Part shown: positions 6,617-11,129 of the stretch, one piece after another | Layout: every line of letters begins with the position of its first letter | Numbering within the stretch: position 1 is the stretch's first letter | Assembly: GCA_964545665.1 (NCBI GenBank) | Contig: CAZJGF010000049.1 | Location: 1 to 11,129 of the forward strand | DNA from: CAZJGF01 sp964545665 | GTDB taxonomy: Bacteria > Chloroflexota > Dehalococcoidia > GIF9 > AB-539-J10 | DNA length: 11,129 nucleotides | Direction: 5' to 3' | Notes under the pieces: generated by a model | The model's input: the letters and a program-made list of their open reading frames with translations, nothing else | Database searches by the model: none | Told to the model about the DNA's origin: nothing | Translations under genes and position numbers: made by a program

Positions 6617-7600
6617 ATGTTCGATGTTGTAACCTTCGGTGAGACAATGGTACGGCTATCGCCGCCAAACTACCGCCGGCTGGAGCAGACAAACGTGCTT
6701 GATGTGAACGCTGGCGGCGCTGAGATGAGTGTGGCGGTTGGGCTCAGCCGGCTGGGATTGAATGTTGCCTGGGTTTCACGTCTTACCGACAACGAACTTG
6801 GCCGGATGATTCGTAACAAAGCACGAGAGCAGGGAGTGGATACTTCCCGCATTGTATGGACAAAGGACGACCGTGTAGGGGTCTACTTCCTGGAGTTTGG
6901 TGCCTCGCCAAGAGCGAGCAAAGTGGTCTACGACCGGGCTAACTCGGCAATAAGCCGAATAAGACCGGGAGAGGTAAACTGGGAGGAGCTGTTACGCCAG
7001 ACGAAGTGGTTTTACACCAGTGGTATTACACCGGCATTGAGCCCCAGCGCCGCTGAGGTCACGGCTGAAGCTTTAAGAACGGCGAAGAAGGTCGGCTGCC
7101 AGGTGGGCTATGACCTTAACTACCGAGCCAGGCTCTGGACGCCGGAAGAAGCCGGAAAGTGTCAGGAACCGCTGATGCAGTACGTTGACCTCCTTATTTC
7201 CACGGAAGAGGACACTGAGAAAGTGCTGGGCATCAAGGCTGACAGTTACCAGGAAGTAGCCAGGAAGTTGGCTGAGAAATTCAATTTTAAGGTGGTTTGC
7301 ATTACCATACGGGAAGACATATCGGTGTTGAGGAATCGTTGGACGGCGATGGCTTACTCAGATGGCAAGGTATACGAGGATAGGGTGTACGACGTGGAGA
7401 TAATTGATCGTCTTGGAGCCGGCGATTCCTTTTCTGCCGGGTTTTTATACGGCTATATCAGTGGCGATGTACAGAAAGGGCTCCAGTATGGAAACGCCTA
7501 TGCTGCGTTGCAGCATTCAAATCCTGGCGATATTAACTGGTCGACGCTGGAGGAGATTGAAAGGCAAATCAAGGGTGCTGGCTTGCGCATAAGCCGGTAG
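6617..7600 (+). CDS. kdgK: PfkB-family sugar kinase, probable 2-keto-3-deoxygluconate kinase
   Basis: A 327-residue ribokinase-fold kinase. The N-terminal FGETMVRL (7-14), the substrate-side glycine motif NAGGAEMSVAVGLSRLG (31-47), and the PfkB signature 2 DRLGAGDSFSAGF (264-276) with catalytic base D270 are all present. DLNYRARLW (166-174) is the version of the central motif common in KDG kinases. It would phosphorylate 2-keto-3-deoxygluconate with ATP to KDPG, the substrate of the aldolase encoded just upstream. GAGGAGGG precedes ATG 6617. The C-terminal part (about 232-260) matches the family less clearly but remains open and in frame. Other PfkB substrates, such as fructose or 5-keto-4-deoxyuronate relatives, are possible; gene context makes KDG most likely. 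Confidence 0.88.
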   Translation: MFDVVTFGETMVRLSPPNYRRLEQTNVLDVNAGGAEMSVAVGLSRLGLNVAWVSRLTDNELGRMIRNKAREQGVDTSRIVWTKDDRVGVYFLEFGASPRASKVVYDRANSAISRIRPGEVNWEELLRQTKWFYTSGITPALSPSAAEVTAEALRTAKKVGCQVGYDLNYRARLWTPEEAGKCQEPLMQYVDLLISTEEDTEKVLGIKADSYQEVARKLAEKFNFKVVCITIREDISVLRNRWTAMAYSDGKVYEDRVYDVEIIDRLGAGDSFSAGFLYGYISGDVQKGLQYGNAYAALQHSNPGDINWSTLEEIERQIKGAGLRISR

Positions 7601-7607
7601 GAAGCAG

Positions 7608-7721
7608 CTACAACTCCCTCTCCATTATGTCCAGAAACTGAGCCGGGCAGCTCTTCACTGGTAGCCAAGAACCCGCCTTCTGGCAGGGTTCCAAGTGAAT
7701 CTCCAGAAATATTTCCCTCAT
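7608..7721 (-). pseudogene. Decayed HicB-like antitoxin 5' end
   Basis: On the minus strand ATG 7721 begins MREIFLEIHLEPC, then the frame slips. The neighbouring frame continues PEGGFLATSEELPG and, after more drift, EGVVAA. Joined, these resemble the start of a HicB-family antitoxin (short beta strand, EPxxEGGFxAxxPxLPG core, then a VAQGxTxEEA-like helix start). At least one base is missing near 7675-7684, and a stop closes the first frame at 7608. There is no HicA toxin, no helix-turn-helix tail and no room for the rest before the convergent kdgK end at 7600. Recognition is from memory of the family pattern, so the identity is moderate; the broken-frame state is directly visible. Confidence 0.4.
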
Positions 7722-7759
7722 GCATTATCCTTCGACAGCTAGTGCTTAATCAGCATATC

Positions 7760-7778
7760 GTATAGCATAGTACTATAC
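7760..7778. repeat. Short palindrome in the AT-rich gap
   Basis: GTATAG and CTATAC flank seven bases as a perfect inverted repeat, and the inner ATAGTACTAT (7767-7776) is itself a 10-bp perfect palindrome. It sits directly left of the 17-bp repeat copy. It could be a protein-binding site or a remnant end; no function can be read. Confidence 0.35.
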
Positions 7779-7779
7779 C

Positions 7780-7796
7780 TTTACCATACACAGTTA
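7780..7796 (+). repeat. 17-bp repeat, copy 1
   Basis: TTTACCATACACAGTTA. It differs by one base from 11113-11129 and has the same orientation. Confidence 0.5.
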
Positions 7797-7936
7797 CATT
7801 TAATGTCTCTATAATCCATCGCTAGCTTTGCCCACATTGCTAAATTACAATTCCTTGCGTGTCAAATCATTTAGCCAGTTGATACTACTAAGTTGTGATT
7901 AACACCAGTTCTTAATTGTTGCTTTAGAAAGGAGGT

Positions 7937-7951
7937 AAAACCTTATTAAGG
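7937..7951 (-). terminator. Weak terminator-like palindrome after the broken membrane-protein gene
   Basis: On the minus strand CCTTAATAAGG is followed by TTTT, about 30 bases past the stop of the last gene of the htpX operon. The stem is only 4-5 bp with a tiny loop, so this is a weak Rho-independent terminator at most. Confidence 0.25.
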
Positions 7952-7979
7952 CAAAATACTAAACTAAAAGATAGTTAAT

Positions 7980-8419
7980 TCAGGCTAGTGGTGCTTCCTC
8001 TTTCTTCAGTTCTCTCTTGATAATACGCCAGTGGAAGAAATACAGAGGGAAGCCAACCAGGATTAAAGCTAAATTCATAGAGGCGTCGCGGTGTCTTCTG
8101 GCGGTGAGATAGTCAAAATTTGGACTCTCTTCCTTCCAGCTTTCATAGTCTGCCAGCCACTGTTGGATAGCAGCTTTCTCTTCTTCTGATAATCCCTCTT
8201 CATCTTGGAGATTCTCAACTACTTCAAGCTGATAAGGCATTGGTGGGTGGGGAGGGAATAAGCGTTGCTCTTCTTCAGCCTGGGTAAAAACAAAGACTTT
8301 GAGTCCCATGTCGATAAAGCGGACTCCTCCGATAACTAGGATTGCCAGACCGCAACCAGCGCAAAAAGATAAAGGTAGACTGTTCTAACTGATGATCGCC
8401 TCTCCATTTTTATCGCCAT
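7980..8419 (-). pseudogene. Two-helix membrane protein gene (DUF5671-like) split by a frameshift
   Basis: The downstream frame from ATG 8309 encodes 109 residues: an acidic middle (rich in Glu, with PPHPPMPYQL) and a C-terminal membrane helix, NLALILVGFPLYFFHW, followed by a basic tail. Upstream of that ATG the same frame still encodes GLAILVIGGVRFID, a membrane helix with no start codon. The missing start lies in the other frame: MAIKMERRSS and then TVYLYLFALVAV from ATG 8419 or 8407, ending at TAG 8336-8338. Joining the two by one base gives a continuous first helix and a protein of about 145 residues. The pattern of one helix, a hinge and a final helix ending in HWR resembles DUF5671 proteins. 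It starts about 31 bases after the htpX stop, so it is the last operon gene. A true mutation, a sequencing error at the five-T run or a programmed -1 slip are all possible. Confidence 0.65.
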
Positions 8420-8450
8420 TTCGATTTTAATCTACCGGGAAGCTGGGTTC

Positions 8451-9659
8451 TCAGACCGGGTTAGTTCTGCCGCAGTGGGGGCACCTGATTGTGGGTGACT
8501 TGAACTTGGGTGGAATTCTTAGCCCGGTGCCGCACTCACAGCGGATAGTCTTGTAGTTGCTGGATCGCCACATCAGGTCTGAGATCTCGCGGGTTCTTGC
8601 GAGCTTGTCTGGCTCTGCCAGCGGTCCCTCGGGTCGTGCCGCGCGCGGTGCAACAGTCCCGGCAACACTTACGGCGGAGGCAGGGATAAGTTTCCTGTCA
8701 GTCCTGTGAAGCTGGTGGTAGGCCTTTTCATAGTCGAAGAAAGAAGCTCCGCCAGCCATTGAGCGCAGGATTTGTATCCTCTCTGATATGGGAGGGTGGG
8801 TGCTGGTGAGGTTACTGGCTGGCCTGCCTTTTTTGCGGAAGGGGTTGATGATATACATCGGAGCTGTGGCCTTGTTAGCTGATTTTAGCTGGATAGGCGA
8901 AGCAGCTAGTTTCTCCAGTGCTGATGCCAGCCCTTCAGGGTACCTGGTATAAAGAGCCGAAGAAGCATCAGCCAGATACTCCCTTTTTCTGGAAATAGCG
9001 AAGTAGATGAGCTGGGCGAAAATCGGTGCTAGTATCATCAGGACAATGGCTACAGCAAGAATTATCAACTGCCCCGCGCCGCCACCCGACGAGGATGTTC
9101 TTCTGCCGCCTGTCATGCTGCTAAAGAACAACACTCTCGTTCCATACCAGGCCAGAATGACAATAGCGCCGAGAAGGATACCTGCTGTGACCATCAACTG
9201 CACGTCACGATTCTTCATATGAGCTATTTCGTGGCCGATTACACCCTGCAGTTCATCGCGATTGAGTTTTTGCAATAGCCCGGAGGTAATGGCCACAGCT
9301 AGCTTGTTGGGGTTTCTGCCGGTGGCGAAGGCATTCAGTGATGAGTCTTCAATGATGTAGATGTCGGGCATTTTCTCCAGCCCCGAGGCGATCTTCATTT
9401 CCTCAACTATATTATAGAGACGAGGGAGATCATCACGGCTGATCTTCTTTGCGTGTGATAACGACAGCAGTATGTTATCACCCTGGGATAGGGCAATCAG
9501 ATTCATCACCCCCCATACAATCAGGGCGATAATCATGCCCCCGATGCCGCTGCCGAAGAAGTACAGCCCTATCCCATACCCAACTATGAGCAGGAGTATC
9601 GCCATTCCGACCGCAAGCACTGCTGACCTTAGCTGGTTAGACCTTATCTGTTCCCACAT
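8451..9659 (-). CDS. htpX: HtpX-type M48 membrane metalloprotease with C-terminal zinc ribbon
   Basis: 402 residues, longer than the roughly 290 of classical HtpX. Two membrane helices at about 12-36 and 39-58, the zinc motif H143-E-x2-H147 in HEIAHMKNRD, two further helices at about 155-178 and 196-220, then the third zinc ligand E227 in REYLADASSA. The protease domain ends near 305. Residues 320-370 form a low-complexity Ala/Pro-rich linker. The tail carries C374-x-C376-x16-C393-x2-C396, an added zinc ribbon. HtpX degrades misfolded membrane proteins from the cytoplasmic side. The ribbon may recruit substrates or partners, which is inference. LemA is encoded 18 bases upstream, a common pairing. 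No clear ribosome binding site precedes ATG 9659, so coupling to lemA is likely. Confidence 0.9.
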   Translation of the reverse strand: MWEQIRSNQLRSAVLAVGMAILLLIVGYGIGLYFFGSGIGGMIIALIVWGVMNLIALSQGDNILLSLSHAKKISRDDLPRLYNIVEEMKIASGLEKMPDIYIIEDSSLNAFATGRNPNKLAVAITSGLLQKLNRDELQGVIGHEIAHMKNRDVQLMVTAGILLGAIVILAWYGTRVLFFSSMTGGRRTSSSGGGAGQLIILAVAIVLMILAPIFAQLIYFAISRKREYLADASSALYTRYPEGLASALEKLAASPIQLKSANKATAPMYIINPFRKKGRPASNLTSTHPPISERIQILRSMAGGASFFDYEKAYHQLHRTDRKLIPASAVSVAGTVAPRAARPEGPLAEPDKLARTREISDLMWRSSNYKTIRCECGTGLRIPPKFKSPTIRCPHCGRTNPV

Positions 9660-9677
9660 ATACTATGTGATCGCCGT

Positions 9678-10238
9678 TCAGGTGAAGCTGACCTTGGGTG
9701 CTTCTCTTTCCTCGGCCGTTGTAATCTCAAAGAACTCCTCAGCTTTGAAATGAGCCATGCTGGCAACCATATTGGAGGGGAAGACTTGGGTCTGGTTGTT
9801 ATATCGCAAAACTGAGTCGTTGTAGAACTGGCGGGAAAAGCCTATCTTGTTCTCTGTTGAAGTGAGCTCCTCCTGGAGGGCTAGGAAGTTCTGATTGGCT
9901 TTCAGGTCAGGGTAGTTCTCAGCCACGGCCAGCAGCCGTGACAGGACAGAACTCAGCTCGCCCTCGACCTTGGCCCGGGCACCTGCCCCAGCGGATGCTG
10001 CCTGCTGGGCAAGATTACGAGCTTTGGTTACAGCCTCCAGTGTTTCTCTCTCATGCCTCATATAGCCCTTGGCTGTCTCTACCAGGTTGGGGATGAGGTC
10101 ATACCGCCTTTTTAGCTGGACATCGATCTGTGCCCAGGCATTCCTCACTTGGTTGCGCTTCCTGACCAGAGTGTTATAGGTTGCAACGAACACAATAACC
10201 AGAATTACAACAATGCCAATGATTACATAAGTTACCAT
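9678..10238 (-). CDS. lemA: LemA family membrane-anchored coiled-coil protein
   Basis: 186 residues from ATG 10238. One N-terminal membrane helix at about residues 4-20 is followed by the LemA core: YNTLVRKRNQVRNAWAQIDV and QLKRRYDLIPNLVETAKGY (about 21-59), helical repeats, and the conserved YN motifs with NMVASMAHF-type end (about 145-165). Topology should be a short outside end, one helix and a helical bundle; the role is unknown. It is often encoded next to HtpX or TPM-domain genes, as here. GGAGG at 10245-10249, six bases before the ATG, selects this start over the ATG six codons earlier. It stands between the zinc-ribbon gene (78-base gap) and htpX (18-base gap) and is surely co-transcribed with the latter. 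Confidence 0.93.
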   Translation of the reverse strand: MVTYVIIGIVVILVIVFVATYNTLVRKRNQVRNAWAQIDVQLKRRYDLIPNLVETAKGYMRHERETLEAVTKARNLAQQAASAGAGARAKVEGELSSVLSRLLAVAENYPDLKANQNFLALQEELTSTENKIGFSRQFYNDSVLRYNNQTQVFPSNMVASMAHFKAEEFFEITTAEEREAPKVSFT

Positions 10239-10244
10239 AGAACA

Positions 10245-10249
10245 CCTCC
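10245..10249 (-). promoter_or_regulatory. Ribosome binding site that sets the lemA start
   Basis: GGAGG on the minus strand, six bases before ATG 10238. Confidence 0.75.
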
Positions 10250-10316
10250 ACAGCAATTCATATGTAGTTTACGTGAGCTAGTGCCTTTTGTCATCCTGCG
10301 TCTATCTGACTGTGGT

Positions 10317-10736
10317 TTATTCTTGTGCCTGGAACACTTCCCCTAGGAAGGTGATAACCTGCTGCTGATGGCCTCCTTCTTTCGAAGGTTTCCTAAGCAG
10401 TTGCTTCATCAATTGATCAACCTCGCCTCCATCAAACCACAGGCCGTCTCCCTGCTGACAGACATCAATAAGTATCTCTGGCTGTTCACCTATGATTGTC
10501 TTCTTCATCTTCTGGCCACAGAGAGGGCACTTTCGCTTTTTCTCTGGTGATGCAGCTTCCGGGGAATTGAGGATGTCGCTTAAGAGCTGATTTGGGCTCT
10601 CCAGCTCCGTCGACTCCATCAGAAGCTCCAGTTCTCCAGAGTCGAACCACACCCCGTGGCAGTTGGTGCAATAGTCAAGCTCGATATTGCTGTGCTCAAC
10701 AACTATCATACTGCTCTTGCAGGTAGGGCATATCAT
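10317..10736 (-). CDS. Double zf-TFIIB zinc-ribbon protein
   Basis: 139 residues with two zf-TFIIB domains. Repeat 1: C3-x2-C6 ... C23-x2-C26 followed by HGVWFDSGELE. Repeat 2: C70-x2-C73 ... C93, then QQGDGLWFDGGEVDQL. In the second repeat the position usually held by His or Cys is D97, so its fourth zinc ligand is altered. A linker (about 41-66) rich in Ser, Glu and Leu joins them, and a short Gln-rich tail ends the chain. No membrane segment. This family (a prokaryotic zinc ribbon, not the transcription factor itself) has no settled role. TGAGGTCG upstream of ATG 10736 serves as ribosome binding site and begins within the stop codon of the preceding relic. First gene of the lemA-htpX operon. 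Confidence 0.88.
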   Translation of the reverse strand: MICPTCKSSMIVVEHSNIELDYCTNCHGVWFDSGELELLMESTELESPNQLLSDILNSPEAASPEKKRKCPLCGQKMKKTIIGEQPEILIDVCQQGDGLWFDGGEVDQLMKQLLRKPSKEGGHQQQVITFLGEVFQAQE

Positions 10737-10748
10737 CTCATATCGACC

Positions 10749-10982
10749 TCACAATAGATTATCGACAGCGTAAATTCCTTCTGTCATTGTATCAAGGTAG
10801 TCTCGTATTTGCACCTCCGCTATCTTTGGCCTATCATATTTAAACTTCACCAGCACTGTCTCTGTCCATTTGTATTTCTTTTCAGCAGATAAATCTCTGA
10901 ACTCTAGTGCCGCACTCCCTTCCAGAAATTGACTGATTTGTTCTATCGGCTGTAATTGTCCATCGTTCATCATCAGTCGCAT
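10749..10982 (-). pseudogene. Truncated transposase (integrase-type) N-terminal relic
   Basis: The frame from ATG 10982 gives 77 residues. The frame stays open about ten codons farther upstream with no ATG, GTG or TTG. The stretch from MNDGQLQPIEQISQFLEG through FRDLSAEKKYKWTETVLVKFKYDR resembles the N-terminal segment that precedes the helix-turn-helix and catalytic core of some integrase-type (DDE) transposases found in environmental bacteria. The last 20 or so residues drift and stop at 10749, with no catalytic domain. This identification is from memory, not a search. An ordinary small hypothetical gene is the alternative. It abuts the zinc-ribbon gene and appears to carry that operon's promoter in its 3' end. 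Confidence 0.45.
10758..10787 (-). promoter_or_regulatory. Possible promoter of the zinc-ribbon-lemA-htpX operon
   Basis: On the minus strand ATGACA (10782-10787, 5 of 6 to -35), 18 bases, then GATAAT (10758-10763, 5 of 6 to -10). Transcription would begin near 10751, some 15 bases before ATG 10736, leaving just enough leader for the GAGGT site. It lies inside the 3' end of the transposase relic. Confidence 0.4.
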
Positions 10983-11029
10983 GTCCCAATCATAAACGAG
11001 TCGCCCTAACTTCTCAGTCTAATCTTGCG

Positions 11030-11113
11030 TTAGAAATCGACGCCCTCTTCAGGCTCATCTTGTATTGGAAGAGACTCCGCTTTTTTATTTATCAAAGACC
11101 TATTAGCTAGAGT
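11030..11113 (-). other. Short C-terminus-like open frame at the window edge
   Basis: Minus-strand codons between TAA 11114-11116 and TAA 11030-11032 encode about 27 residues ending AESLPIQDEPEEGVDF. The acidic end looks like a genuine protein C terminus, but there is no start codon and a stop lies just upstream. It may be the degenerate tail of a gene beyond the window, or chance. Confidence 0.2.
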
Positions 11114-11129
11114 TTACCATACGCAGTTA
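11113..11129 (+). repeat. 17-bp repeat, copy 2 (window end)
   Basis: TTTACCATACGCAGTTA, 16 of 17 identical to 7780-7796 in the same orientation. It may continue beyond the window. On the minus strand it reads TAACTGCGTATGGTAAA, about 130 bases upstream of the transposase relic start, where an insertion-sequence terminal repeat could lie. Confidence 0.5.

Larger units (their letters stand above)
7601..7979. other. 379-base gap between convergent operons; no intact gene
   Basis: Between the kdgK stop and the end of the broken membrane-protein gene. Holds the HicB-like relic (7608-7721), a GC hairpin inside it (7669-7691), a palindrome (7760-7778), one 17-bp repeat copy (7780-7796), then AT-rich DNA. 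An isolated AGGAGGT on the plus strand (about 7930-7936) is not followed by any start codon with an open frame. Confidence 0.7.

Noticed and set aside
6253..6618. 121-residue minus-strand frame opposite the KDPG aldolase
   Set aside because: It is a shadow of a certain gene with all active-site residues.
7669..7691. GC hairpin (GAACCCGCC / GGCAGGGTTC) as kdgK terminator
   Set aside because: It has a bulge and no T run, and it coincides with codons of the HicB-like relic, so the pairing may be incidental.
7498..7725. 75-residue minus-strand frame overlapping the kdgK end
   Set aside because: Its 3' half is antisense to kdgK; only the first part has protein-like content, explained by the HicB-like relic.
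7927..7936. AGGAGGT on the plus strand in the gap as a gene start
   Set aside because: No ATG, GTG or TTG with an open frame follows at a useful distance.

Overview
The window looks like chromosomal DNA of a free-living bacterium with moderate GC. Promoter-like -35/-10 pairs, AGGAGG-type ribosome binding sites, and LemA and HtpX all point to Bacteria. Several genes (archaemetzincin, THEP1-type NTPase, a thiolase paired with a DUF35 protein, an archaeal/eukaryote-like MTA phosphorylase) are of kinds common in Archaea and in deep-branching or anaerobic bacteria. An uncultured Chloroflexota (Dehalococcoidia-like) source is my guess; it comes from general impression, not from a search.

Left block (174-5199, minus strand, transcribed right to left). 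mtnP (S-methyl-5'-thioadenosine phosphorylase) comes first, behind a perfect TATAAT box. After a 101-base gap with its own possible extended -10 comes a compact cassette: a 32-residue Lys/Arg-rich peptide, a THEP1-like P-loop NTPase and an archaemetzincin metalloprotease. These three are joined by GTGA and ATGA stop/start overlaps, a sign of translational coupling. A lipid/acyl-CoA module follows: acyl-CoA dehydrogenase, SCP-x/archaeal-type thiolase, and a DUF35 zinc-ribbon/OB protein that probably binds the thiolase.

Middle block (5347-7600, plus strand). Behind a good promoter (TTGACT, 18 bases, TGCTACACT) lie a small cupin, a KDPG aldolase and a PfkB sugar kinase of 2-keto-3-deoxygluconate kinase type. 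The last two form the lower end of uronate/sugar-acid degradation (KDG to KDPG to pyruvate + glyceraldehyde-3-phosphate). The cupin could be a KdgF-like step just upstream.

Junction 7601-7979 has no intact gene. It holds a decayed HicB-like antitoxin 5' end on the minus strand, a small palindrome and one copy of a 17-bp repeat found again at the window's right end.

Right block (7980-10736, minus strand). This is a protein-quality/envelope operon: a double zf-TFIIB zinc-ribbon protein, LemA, an HtpX-type M48 membrane protease carrying an extra C-terminal zinc ribbon, and a two-helix membrane protein broken by an apparent single-base frameshift. Upstream is a short ORF that I read as a truncated transposase (integrase-type) relic. 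Its 3' end contains a plausible promoter for the operon.

I did not see rRNA, tRNA, CRISPR or an intact insertion sequence. The most unusual items are the coupled tiny-peptide/THEP1/archaemetzincin cassette, the zinc-ribbon HtpX operon with its frameshifted last gene, and the mobile-element debris around it.
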